Origin: Pomphorhynchus laevis
Taxonomy: Eukaryota > Acanthocephala > Palaeacanthocephala > Echinorhynchida > Pomphorhynchidae
NCBI GenBank assembly: GCA_012934845.2
Contig: WNNJ02002556.1
Location: 1 to 64,000, forward strand
Length of the DNA stretch: 64,000 nucleotides
Reading direction: 5' to 3'
This document shows, in pieces, positions 1 to 13,300 of this stretch (the first letter of the stretch is position 1; every line of letters starts with the position of its first letter). Below the pieces are notes generated by a model. It did no database searches. It was not told the DNA's origin and saw nothing but the letters and a program-made list of their open reading frames with translations. The translations under genes and the position numbers were made by a program.

Positions 1-99
1 CTCGTTTCCTTGCTCGATAGTAGATGTTACATCTGCCATCGGCAAGGCAGATGTACCTATGACGCCTTATAAATCTTAAAAATAATTTCCTATATTAGC

Positions 100-800
100 A
101 TGAAAAACCATTCGACTCAGTGAACATACAACTCCTGATAACAAACTACACTCAGCTTATCACATCCACGGCAACATCTTAAGAATGTTACACAAGGTAT
201 TCCTCCCAAGTGAGATTTGAGTAGTAGATATTTTAACATTTGGCAGTCTAATCAATCAGTTAACTGGTGTCTTAAAAGGAGATTCAGCTCTCTCTATAAT
301 GTTCGCCCTTTTTATTAGCAAACTGCCATCCATATAAAATCAGTCGGACATCAAGTTACTTATATTTGTTGACGATACGCTAATATATTCGATAAGCGAA
401 GATCAGGATAGTCTTATATAATTAAAGAACTTTTGTGGAAAAATCAACTTAAAGTGGACGTTGATTAAACACAAGTAATAAAACTCGGAAAAGAAAGAAA
501 ACTGACTTCTTATGATTATCTCCTTTATGATAGCTTCGTTCTCCAATTCGTTAACTCCTCCAAATATCCGGGACTAAAAATATTCGTGAACATCTGGAAA
601 ACAAGTGCTAAAAATTCGAAATTGAACACTATACGCAATCTCAGTCATGATGCTCCCGGATAAAAATATGCAGGCTGTCTAGGAAAGTCAGTACTTCGAT
701 AACAGCGTTGAGAACTGATACTCAACAGGTAGTAATGCGATTAATGAGTGTCATTTGCCCCTCTACAATTGAGCATATAAGGCATCTGGATAATTTTGAA
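100..800 (+). mobile_element. decayed non-LTR retrotransposon (LINE) reverse transcriptase
   Basis: Short plus-strand stretches in shifting frames read as an old reverse transcriptase. The clearest is FVDDTLIYS at about 373-400, the catalytic box of LINE polymerases (usually [FY]-[AV]-D-D), followed at normal spacing by D-x-D-S-L. Upstream, bases 250-330 read like the S-P-L-L-F-A-L-F block that precedes it. No long frame survives, so this is a dead copy with many lesions. It looks like neither of the two better-preserved LINE families later in the window. Clade cannot be given. The match rests on motif order only. Confidence 0.5.
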
Positions 801-1203
801 GCAACAATTCAAAATTGAACCCCGAATTATCCAAATCACAAATTCGTACTTAGAGCATATCTTTAAAGTAACTACTACAATAAATGCCGTTTTACCAGAT
901 ATTATTGTATATTATTATCTCACTTCTAAAATATGCATTATTCTATACCTTCATTTAAATCAAATAGAACAAATTTTTTGTTATATGAATACCTACCATC
1001 CTACATAATACATTAGCGTTTACATTGATTATTTAGATCGTTTTATTTTTCTTGATACTAGTTAACTTCCTCTGAACAATTTTGTTAAATCAATTAACCT
1101 TTATCAATTATCTTTTTCTCTGTTTATACAATTAACATATATAAAACATATGTTAATGTATATATGCATAGAGAAAAATTAAATCATTATTAGACTTATA
1201 CTT

Positions 1204-1500
1204 AACAGCCCGTACAAGCTTTGAATCTACAATTTGTAAATTTGATTTTCAAATTGTAGATCTGTGGACCGCCGGAGAGCGGTGGTCCACAGATTTTCTG
1301 CTGCAGAGGCTAAGCATTGCCATCTAACGCGGTAACGCTAGTTGCGTTCTGGGCACGGTTGAGGGGACGAGCGATAGACAAGACTTAGACACGATTTATA
1401 TAGTAAGTTTTTATAGTAAGTTTTGCTTTTTTTGAAAAGCAAAATTATACTCAACACCCCGTACAAGCTATGAACCTACAGTTTGTAAATTTGATTTGAT
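1204..1500. repeat. GC-richer repeat with two nested hairpins and a second partial copy
   Basis: A sequence beginning CCCGTACAAGCT at about 1,209 recurs at about 1,457 (two direct copies, roughly 45 bp alike). The first copy holds two hairpins: CTACAATTTG at 1,227 pairs with CAAATTGTAG at 1,250, and TCTGTGGACC at 1,261 pairs with GGTCCACAGA at 1,284. The stretch 1,260-1,380 is far richer in G+C than its surroundings, which suggests an inserted small element (MITE or SINE-like). Family not recognised. Confidence 0.5.
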
Positions 1501-2628
1501 AGACAACGCGCTTATATAAAAATAAAGATATCATTAATAAAAATTAATTATAAAAATTATGTGATTAAAATTAATCACATTTTATTATTTCTACTTAAAA
1601 ATCATCAAACATTAGTTTTACAATTGTTGGTATAAATATCATCTTGTAAACTTTCTAACAACAGAATTTAGAATTTAAATTATAACTTATAAATTACAGC
1701 TCGTAGGGAGTTTGTCTGCACAACCTAATCTGATAAAACAGTATTTAATGTTCATATTTCAAAATAAAACTTTATCGAAACTAAATGAATGATTTGGTGA
1801 TATATATAATTTATATGAAAGATAAGAATCTAAATATAAAATTAAAATATAATAATAAAAAAATGGTTAAAATTAAAATATAATAAAGTCATTACATAAA
1901 TTTTATTTACATTGTAAATGTGAATTTGACAGAGTGGTTTAGATCCTCATTTTTTGTATTTAAAAAAGGAAATCAGTAATATATTAATATTGCTGATTTT
2001 ATATATTAATATTTAATATACTGTAATCTTTAATCTTTAATATACTGATACTTTTAATCTTAAAAATATGATAATATGATAATATTAAATTATTATAATA
2101 ATAAAATATCTTAATAATCTTAAGATATTTAACCAGTTTGACAAATGTTATCTAAGCACAAATGTTATGCCTAATAGCATTAATTATTCGAAAAATGTAT
2201 TTTCTACAGAACATACCTTGTCAATTAATTTCATATACAAGCTTCGATGGTGCTCAATTTTAATTTCCATGTCGTATATAATATCCAGAATATTGTCCTA
2301 AATACAAAAGGCATCTAACATTTGATGAATAATGGATTATTAGTTGAAATAAAAGATTCGATTATAATGGCTTAGATAGTGGTTTAGATCAGACTAAAGG
2401 TATGTGTGAACATCTAGTTTTGAAATATTTCGCGTTGTTAATTGCGATAGTACCATTTATTTTGAATTGAAATGGGAATTAAAGTACAAGGGTTTAATTT
2501 TTTAACACAATTTATATTTACCTGGTTATATTATATTTAATTATATTATAATTTATATTATATTTACCCAGTTATATTATATTATTAGGGTTTTATTCAA
2601 ATACTAAATTTCAGTGCAATAATTTGAC
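1501..2628. other. AT-rich stretch with nothing recognised
   Basis: Simple A/T-rich sequence with short local repeats (TATTAATAT-type and AATAATAAT-type). No open frame, RNA gene or recognisable element was seen. Confidence 0.6.
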
Positions 2629-3822
2629 TGACATTTATTTATTAAAAATATTTTATCGAAATCATAAGATTATAAACCACCTTGTACGTAATATTGATTT
2701 TTAAATTTATAATTCATTTTGAATATTAAATTGCATAAATTACAATAATTACGAGAATTATAATACGTACTTTTTACAAATGTTTGCAAACCATTCGTAA
2801 AATGAGGTTGACCCTGCATTAAACCTACATTAATCTACAATAGAATTATGCGCTCGGTTCATTTGAATAGGCAATTATAAAATTCTTTTGTTAAATAATT
2901 ACACATTTGATTCACAATAACGTTTTGTAAAGAATTTAGTATACAAATTGTATCGTCACCGATTATGGGAACATATTTGAGTGGGACAGTACAATAGAGT
3001 GGTCTCTATATTATAGGTCATTTTGAGTAGGTCTCTATATTATACCATAAGTACTTTAACGATGTTAAATTGCTAGTTGACTTATCGAATATACTTTTTT
3101 GCTAATAATAGCAAAGAAAAGCGTTTTTTAATTTTAAATATGTAGTTAAACCATTTTTAAACAATGAAAATTTAATTCAATTTTAGTCAAAGCATTTAGA
3201 ATAAATTTTAATTGATATGACCAACATTCTAATATAAAATTTAAAATCTTTTCCACACTCCGGCTTAGTCAATGACAAAATCCGATATTAGTCAAGCATC
3301 TATGAATTTCTTTGAAATTAGTGATTAATAAGGACAATTTTTCAAATAAACAATTATCCAAATGAACAATCCCCAGGAAGCGTTTCAAAGTGTAATGAGC
3401 TGTCTATGTGATACTACTTATGGTATAATATAGAGACCACTCTATTGTACTGTCCCACTCAAATATGTTCCCATAATCAGTGACGATACAATTTGTATAC
3501 TAAATTCTTTACAAAACGTTATTGTGAATCAAATGTGTAATTATTTAACAAAAGAATTTTATAATTGCCTATTCAAATGAACCGAGCGCATAATTCTATT
3601 GTAGATTAATGTAGGTTTAATGCAGGGTCAACCTCATTTTACGAATGGTTTGCAAACATTTGTAAAAAGTACGTAATATAATTCTCTAAGTTCAATTGGT
3701 TTGTAATTTATGCAATTTAATATTTAAAATGATTTATAAATTTAAAAATCAATATTACGTACAAAGTGGTTTATAATCTTATGATTTCGATAAATTATTT
3801 TTAATAAATAAATGTCAATAGG
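2629..3822. repeat. long inverted repeat (fold-back element), arms about 400 bp
   Basis: Bases about 2,629-3,052 reappear as reverse complement at about 3,415-3,822, with only scattered differences and a few small indels. The loop is about 360 bp. The inner arm ends read GTCTCTATATTATACC on the left and its complement on the right. Neither arm nor loop encodes a recognisable protein. This is the form of a fold-back transposon or a large MITE, or of a head-to-head duplication. A 15-bp piece of the loop (AAATTGCTAGTTGAC, about 3,065-3,080) also recurs inverted just outside the right arm at about 3,828. Confidence 0.75.
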
Positions 3823-4390
3823 TCAACTAGCAATTTATCATTGTAAACTGCTGTTCGGATTGTAAATGTTTGATTAAATGATGCAGCTTCTAAATTTTAA
3901 GATCTTTATAAATTTAAGATTCATTTTGTATTATCAAATGAATCAATAAAAACAATTAAGGCGATTAATTGTTAATCGAAAATTAATTAATCGAAAATAA
4001 TATTAATTTAATTAATTAATTAATTAAACAAGCGAAAATAAAATTTTTATTCATCAAGTAAAAATTTATAGATTCAAATTTATAGGTAAAAATGTAAGAT
4101 ATTAGATGATGAATAAACACTTTGAAAAAGTGTTTACTCCAAGAAAAAAAAGTTAAGTTCGTAATTAAGTCAAAAATAAATAATTCTTTTCAATTCAACA
4201 ATTCGTAAAACTCATATAATAATATTTTATTATCTTTAATATTACATAAATGATAAATATTAAAATATTATATAATAATATATTAGATGTAATTAAAATT
4301 ATATATAATTATTTAAATAATTAATTAATGTTTTAATCCTTTTCAGTGAATAAGAATTCGAACATTTAAAAACAGGTTTTTATCGATGAA

Positions 4391-7300
4391 CTAAACTGCA
4401 ATTACATAGTTATATTGATTTTCATTGCAGGCATTCAAAAAGCTTTGGCCTTCTTTTGAAATGTCCATATTAATTTTGGCCGCTAAATTGAATAATTTAT
4501 TAAAGTTTATCACTATGTACGAACCTTCAGATATGCATTGAAGATAGAAACTCTTCAGAAATAACGGAAGCAAAAGCTGAATCCAATTGTGGGTGTTAAG
4601 TGCTTTAAAGTAATCGAAAATCTGACTAAATTGCAAAATAATACCAATGATTATAACTATTCATTACAATTTGAGCAGTTAGCGTTTCATCAAACAGCGG
4701 TTTTTGATCCACTACATGCACATCTTCGGATTCTTCCCAAAGCTTTTTCCAAATATTACCTGGATAAGTCATCCGTTCACTAAGTACCCATTCTTGACTA
4801 CTGTTTAAAGTAGCGTCCTTTGGAGAATAATACCTTATAAAATCTTCCATCGTAGACCAAGGATTGGCAGCCTAAACGTTTAAATTTGTGTATAAATTTG
4901 TGATAATTGTTAGACCTTAAAGCTCTGAATATCAGATTGAAGCACATTACTCTGGAATTCATACAACGACGATTTAGCAAATTCACCTGAATCGTGAAGG
5001 GCACAGTTAACATCGATTACCATATCTTCCGTTAACACGGGTAAACGCTGCAAAATAATCAAAGTCTTAATTTTTGGATTATTATTCATTATCTAATATA
5101 ATGAATAATAAATAAAATCGACAAAACAACTAAAATCGAAATAAACGCGGAATTGAAAAATAACAAATACGATATAAAATAATAATAATTTTAATTTTGA
5201 AATTTAGACAAATAAAGAGTATTTCAGAGTAATTTCGTAAAATTTATAATGTAATGCATAATAATGTGCTCGAAATTCGTTAAAATTGTCTGAATTCAAG
5301 TAGATTCACCAAGAGTGGGTAAATTCTACATATAATCAAAGACACATAAAGAGACTTATCCGTGCCCTGGAAGAATATTGGAACATCCACGGAACGAATA
5401 TCTAAATATGTGCATAGCCTTCTATTACTATCATTACAATGTGTAGACTCGTACATACCTGATTCCGAAACTTTTTTGAAAAAAAAATACAAGCCTTAAA
5501 TAGTTCGGCAAATTTTAAAGTATTGCCAACCCTGGATGTTGAGTCGCTGCACACTTCCATTCCGCTAGATGAATGTATAAAAGTTGTAAAGGAATAAATA
5601 ATAAGAAAATGCGCATGGGCAGGTGTCAGAGTATCAAACATAATAACGATGTTTTATCGCACACTTAAAAACAACATTTTCCAGTTTGATAACGAGTTGT
5701 ATAGACAGACAATTGGATGTGCAATGGAGACAAGTGTCTATGTCTTCGCATCATTGCATGTAGTGGTAATAGACGAAAGATTTATAACATCTTGTACACA
5801 ATATCCAAAACATTTACTATGATACATATATGGCATTTGGCTAACGTAGGATAGCGACGAACAATCACTCGTAGCTTGCGTGTTTAATTTATAGGAATTG
5901 AGGTATTCTAGGAAAATTACACTTTGTATACACGTGTTTTTAGAAAACCTACATAGAAACCGTATACTTACACGCTTCTAGTTGCCACCCTTAACAAATT
6001 AAATGATATGCAATGAGGTACGACAGATTTAAAAAATATGATCTTGAGATTATGACTTTCTTATACAAGTGGATTACCAACGAGAGGATTTAAAAATACG
6101 AGGATAAACTATGGCTAATTAAAATTCAAACAAATTTTAATAGAAAGTAGAAATGTGCTATTAATTACTAGACAAATTGTAGGACGGCCAGTCATAATAT
6201 CTATAGAATGTAATAACTCATTTTATAAAACTTGACAAATCCATTAAAAAGTGGATTTAAATCCATTAAAAAGTGGATTTAAAAAGTGGATTAATTGATT
6301 AATGGATTTGATCAAATCCATTAATCAAATTGTTGATTAAAAAGTCAACAAAACAACCGAAATCGAAAGCAGGAATGTAAAACATTTGTTGCCAACCATT
6401 AAGAAAGCTAAAAGAGATTATAACGAGCTATAGGTTCCCTGAAATAGCTGCAAAATAAATAAAAAGTTCAGAACCATTTGGTGACAAGCGTTGCAAAACA
6501 TATGCATAAATGACACCATCAATCAACTTAGAGTAAGAGCTGTATCAGTAACAGTTTGTTACTGAAAATTCGCAATGACAATTATCCTTTAAAAAAAATC
6601 AAAAAATTCCTCTGTGCTCCTTATTATTGACAATTGGAATGAGATTATTCTAAAAAAACAACAAAACAAAGATATCTGCAAAACTAAAGAACTAATATAC
6701 TTATTAGGAAACAACGTTTGTCATGTACAGTATGAAGGAGAAACCGATGACTTACTGAATTTAAGAAACAATCTAAAGAAGTATCAGATCAAAACGAAGA
6801 AAGAAAGTGGGGATTTAGCGGTTAGCCAAATCCAGAGTAAGCATAGCCGTTATTATATCCATTGTATGCCTAGGGCAAATAAATTTAAAAGCTTTTGACA
6901 GAACCAAGGATCGTAACCAAGGTATATTCTCATTTAGACAAACGTAATTTAATAATTAATTGAAATATTTAATTTAAATATTAATAAATTTACAATAAAA
7001 AAATTATTTAATTATAGTTATATTAATTTATAGTTATTTTTAAACGATAAATTAAAATAATTTAATTAATGCTATGATTATTTTATCATTCAATTATTTC
7101 TTATAAAAATTAAATTATTTTGTTAAATAATGAATCACCATGTCGAAATCACATTATTTCGTCCACTGTAGTCAATAACCGACTCCATATGGTGTCAACT
7201 AAACTATTTGTACTAAATTATTAACTAAATGACCGTATTATAAGCGAATCTGCAAAGAGGGTAAGCAAAAAATTCTAAATATATAATGAGAATCCAGAAA

Positions 7301-10300
7301 ATCAAGTTTTTAAATAAAAACTCGTTTAAAAAAAACGATTTAATTTCTAATTTTTTAAATTATATTAAACAACAAAAAAAGAAATCGGATCAGAAAACTG
7401 AGTAAATTCAATCTATTTGTTATAATCAATAATATTAAACGTTTAATTATATCTGAAACAATTTAAATAGTTGATAATGATCCATTTATTAATAAAGAAT
7501 TATTGGAGCTGAATCAAAGAAAACTGATTTTTTTTGATATTTCGACAACTTCTGTCAGCATCTTCAGCATCATCGGGTTTAGTCTCACCACAAAAAAAAT
7601 AAAAACTTAACCTTACGACATTGCATTAATCAGTAACGACTTAAGTCATTAAATCATAGAAATGAATTTTTATGTGAATAAATGTATGTGTGGATACAAA
7701 TTTTAATTATGAAATCGACAAATAAATAATATACGATGTACTCAAACAAGAAAAGAGCGTCATATTCATCTTTCTCGTAATAGAAACAACTGTTAAGGTA
7801 AAAATACATATAAGACCAACAATTGAAAAATTATATAAGATAACTGAGTCTAATATTATATAATAATATATAAATATTTATAATATTTAAATAATATAAA
7901 TAATATATTATATTATTTATATTATATTATATAATAAATATATTAAATTACAAAGTTTATAACTAAGTCTACTAACTTAGTCATATTTTATCCATATTTA
8001 GTTAAAATTTATAATAATATTATACTAATTACATCAGATAACTGAGTCTACGTATTTTATACGATATAGAACTCAAAAATAAAGATAAATAATAGATAAT
8101 TATATAAGATTTTATACAATTTATATTTATATCAAGTTAAAATAAAAAAATGAAATTTAAAATAAAAGTCATTTTTATGAATTGACTAATAAATAACGGA
8201 CGATGTATCATAATATGGATTTGAGGTCATCAGGAGGAACTTCTATGCTATTAGGTTTCGGCACCTATTCCTCGACCCAGCATAGCAGTGAGGCCAAACG
8301 TATAAGAAAGACCAAATGCATGTTAATGACGTATTTCCTCTTATGAAATGTGACCATATAGTATCTTATTATAACACAAAGCATATTGTTTATTATTCAT
8401 CGTTTTTTATTATAAAAATCTTTTTATTATAATTAATATAATTATAATTGTATTACAGTTATAATATATTGAAATAAACTTCATATAAAGGTTTATTATA
8501 AGCTACCGCGGTTGTAATTTAAATTATCGATAATACATGTTATTTTCTGTCTTCAACAATTATATTTTATATAATTAACGCTCGGTACAGTCTTATACAA
8601 AACTATTCATGTGTATTAGTTTCATTTTTTTTGTATTATTAAAGTATCAGATCAGATAACTGTAATTTTATAATTTATATTCATTTACAGATTTTGTTCC
8701 GAATTTTATGAACCAATTAATAGATAATCAGATCCGATAACTGAGTCTACGTATTTTATACGATATATAAATTAAAATTAAGATAAATAATAATTATATT
8801 ATTACTTATATTATATTATACAATATTAAATTTGAAAGAGAGTCGAGGATGTCGGTCTACATTATTGTTGAAAGAAGAAAAGGCATCCGCCGACAGAACA
8901 TTATTGATTTTAACAACAATACTGTTCTGTCGTCGGATGCATTTTCTTATTTCAACAATATTAAATATTTATATCCTTAATATTAAACAATATTTTATAT
9001 TATTTAATTGCTTCAGATTCAAGTAATAATTTTATTAAATAATTGGAAATTGAACATCATTAAAATGTGTTCATTATTAAAATTATCAAAGTATCATATC
9101 AGATAACTGAGTCTACGTATTTTATAATATATATAAATAAAAACAAAGAATAAATAATAATTATATTATTACTTATATTATTATTAATAATTGGTCTAAT
9201 TACCGAAACAATAAAGAATAATTACCGAATCAGATAACTGAGTATTTGATAATACTCAGTATTTAATAATACGTATTTGATAATTTAGACAAAGATAAAT
9301 AATTATATAAGATTTTATACAATTTATATTTATATCAAATTTAAAATTGAAATTTAAAATAAAAGTCAATTTTTATGCATTGAATAATAACAGACGATGT
9401 ATGTAATATACCATATGTCATGTAAACATGCCATATTGACAGATGCCATATATGCCATATGTCAGGCCAAAAACTGACATGTTGTTATTCAGGCTGTATG
9501 CAGTTGGAAGTAAAGAAAGAATAATATTATAGCTGGTTTCTGCTTCGAAATCACTTTATGTGTAATTAAATCACCTTATCTGCAATTTGAGCTAAAAACA
9601 CAAATTAACTGCATTTGACTTAAATTAACTGCATATCTCTTTATTAACAAAATCATGCAAGTAGCAAATTCTTGTTTGCTGCCAACTGTTTGTTGCTAAA
9701 TATGACTTAAATATGAATTAAATCCATAATTAACTTAAATCGACTTAAATTCACGATTACATCTTATTATTATGTTTACTTTAATTAATTAAATTTACTG
9801 AATAATTTGTCAATTTATTAAATATAAATTAATTTTTAAGCTGGATGATTATAACAGTTTCCACCAAAATATTGTTTAATTAAATTAAAATATTGTGAAA
9901 TTTGGTTTCATTTGTGCGAATAATAATTCTAAATTCTCTTACATAATTATTAATAAATAATTCTTATTATTTATTAATTATATTAATAAATATATATAAT
10001 GTTTACAAAACCAAAGAATTAAACTGAATCCGAATGTGTATAAGAGCATAAACATGTGGCCTGGGCAAAAAACTATTTTTATGAAATAGATGTAATAAAA
10101 TTCATTTGAAATTGAATTCTTAGAAAAAATTAATCGCTAGAAATTAGTGCCAAAAGCTTCGAAAATGCACAGACCTGAGTGATAGGTACATAAATTTGAG
10201 TTTTGTTATCGAAACTTGACAAAACGTCTTTCAGTGGTTCAAGTCTTGATTGTGATAGCGTTCCACAATTAAACGAGTAATTTAAGTTAAGACTTTCTTT

Positions 10301-13300
10301 GCATAAGCAATGATTAATGCAGTAGTTGAGCAGCTGTAATTTTTGATGAAAAATACAAAACGAAAATTCAGGTCCATCGTTTCCTATACTGTCAAAGAGC
10401 AAGTTCAGTTAAAGACTTAAGTGCGAATAATAACTTAATGTTAAGAACAAAAAAAAACGGAAATATTATTTTTGTAAATTATCTAATATTGCAAGATTAT
10501 GATTAAAGAATTAAATAAAAAATAAATTATATTTTAAATGCGTTAAATTAATTTAAACTCCTGTTACCAGATTATATTGTCGATTAATCGACATTATTTT
10601 AATTTAGTTAAACACATTAATAAAAAGTGTTCAATACGTTCATATATAATAGACAGAACTAAAAGTATCAAAAACGATTTAAACATGTCGTGGTTGTTAC
10701 ATAATCAAAGAGGAAGCATTTAACTTTACAAATTGTAATTACAATTTGTAAAGATAACATTTGTTAATTTGGAAGTCAATTCTGACTTGAATTTGAATCT
10801 ACATTTCTAAATATATGAAAGAATCCATCATAGGATCTCAAAGGCGGCTTGCCTAAGAAACTATATATATAGTTATTGTGAGATTTTAAGTATCCCCACC
10901 ACAACTTAACTAATTTGATAATAGTATTTTTTATAGTTAGGTTTTCAAATTGAAGTCGAAACTTTCCCATAGCAACGCTGATTCCATTATATATTTCTGC
11001 TGTCATGATTACAATTAAAATTTTGATGACTATTTTTATTCTCAAGTTGCTTCAATACTAAAAATTTCACTCAATTGAAATCATTTATGATTTTTAAATA
11101 TTAAAATCAACTATTTTTATTCTCAAGTTGCTTCAATACTAAAAATTTCACGTTTCGTTCAATTGAAATCATTTATGATTTTTAAATATTAAAATCAGAA
11201 ATGACTTAAATTGAACGAAACGTGAAATTTTTAATATTGAAGCAACTTGAGAATAAAAATAGTTGATTTTAATATTTTAAAATCATAAATGATTTCAATT
11301 GAACGAAAGGTGAAATGTTTAGTATTGAAGCAAATTGAGAATAAAAATAGTCAAAATTTTAATTGTAATAATGACTGCCCAAATTGGATTAAAAATGCTC
11401 ATCCAAAGATGGAATAAAGTGTAAGAAATTTTATTGTTTTGAAATTTTATTAAAATTTCGGTCACATGGTATTTTGGTGTATAATTTAGTTGATATTATG
11501 ATATTGTCCTTGTAACTAACGATTTCCTGTTATATTTAAAATATTGATAAAAGTTTTACGCATTAAGCGCTTTCCAGTACCACTAAATTCATAATAATAA
11601 GGAATTTCTTAAATAAATAACTTAACAACCACTGTTGAAAAACAACAGTTCAAGATCGATAAGGAAAATCAAAATGTTTAGTCTTCACGATATTGTCACG
11701 GCCCCAGGTCCAGCAGGATCTGAGCCGTCCAGCCAATTCAACATGGCGCTCTCCGACTGAACCGCCCGGGGTCTTTCACCCCCTTCCCCCGAAGAGTCAA
11801 ATCGAGGCGGACTATGAAACGTTGGTAATAGATCAGTAGCTGATAAGGTTTATCAATACTTAAATGTGGTGTACTGCTGTTGGCTTATGGATATGATTAA
11901 ATCAGTCACCAAAATTTCAATCGAATAATTGATTGTACAATCAATTTTTAAACATAAACCTAAATATTCATTAGTTAATTAGATACATTGTTTTTACAAT
12001 AAAGAATAAAAGAATTTATATTAGATTTTAAAAAATTAGATTTAAAATTATTAGATTTTTGTTTATTCAAAATAATTTATATTTTACAATTTATAATTTA
12101 CAAAACAAATCTAGTTTTTTATTTACAAAATCAATTTATAATCACACAAAAATGCTATCTAGTAATATAATGGAAATATATTTAATTTGTTCTTTTTTTA
12201 TTTATGTATGATAAAATTAAATGATATTTTATTCAATAAAGATTTTCACTTTTACCGCTATAGAAATTAGAATGTTTTATATCTAAAATTTTAAGATGCT
12301 GATTAGAAACTAAAGCAATCAACTAAAGCAATTGATATATATTATAAATATTTCACACAATATTTATACAGTTAATACTATAAATCAATCATTTACAAAA
12401 AAGTGAATTATTGCTTCAAATATTTTTACATTTTTGTATAATCATAATTTTTTGTAAATAAAAGATAAATGCATATTTGCATTGAATAAATTTCTCTTTG
12501 TTTGTAAAGAAGAATATATTAAATATTATAGATTAAATATTATTAGATATTATATATTACATTATATATTATATTATATACTATATATTAAATATTATAG
12601 TTTGAGTATTATAGATTTATCGTTCACCAATAAAAATTGATTTATAATAATTTCCAAACATAACATTTTTAAATTGATATTTCAATTTTGAAATTGAAAA
12701 TTAAAATAAAAGTTTGAATTCATTAATAATTTTAATATGAAAAAAAAACTTAAAAATACAAATTACCTTATAAGACGAACCTTAGCGTCCCAATTATGTT
12801 TTAGTTCAATTATAAATTGTTCAAATACTGCGTCTAATGTTTCATTGACATTGCCAGTTTTTTGGCTTATGATGTGAGCAATCAAACTGGCAAAACAGAT
12901 TGAAATACTACACTCAGGAGCGGAGCGAATATATCCAGATGTCTAGGCATTGAAAAATAATAAGGAATTTTAAGTTTTCGTTTACCTTATCTACTTCACT
13001 AGCGTAATCATAATTTGCCAAAAACAATTGCTAAAGTTTAAAGATTAAAAGGTGAATTAACAATTTATCATTGATGAATGATAGATAAATGATGGATAAA
13101 AATTGAAAATGTCTTTTTATTATTCGAATAAAATTTAATTTTTTAAGTTCAAAAAGATTAATGATTTATTTTGAGTTGGCACACAATTTCTACAAATAAA
13201 TCAAAGTGAATACAAAACATATTTATAAAAAGTATGAAATAAATATAACTAAAAGTCGTAATTAAAAAATTATCAACATAATTGTCTTAATAAAAACTAA

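Noticed and set aside
4622-4667. An apparent 19-nt intron in RAB3GAP1 between exons 12 and 13.
   Set aside because: A 46-nt GT-AG intron ending TCAG keeps phase and gives a better family match (Q-I-I-F-D-Y-F), and it agrees with the 45-nt intron in NOG1.
10776-11045. An 89-codon minus frame with a hydrophobic start.
   Set aside because: It lies in an intron next to a palindromic repeat, has no family match and no splice logic with RAB3GAP1.
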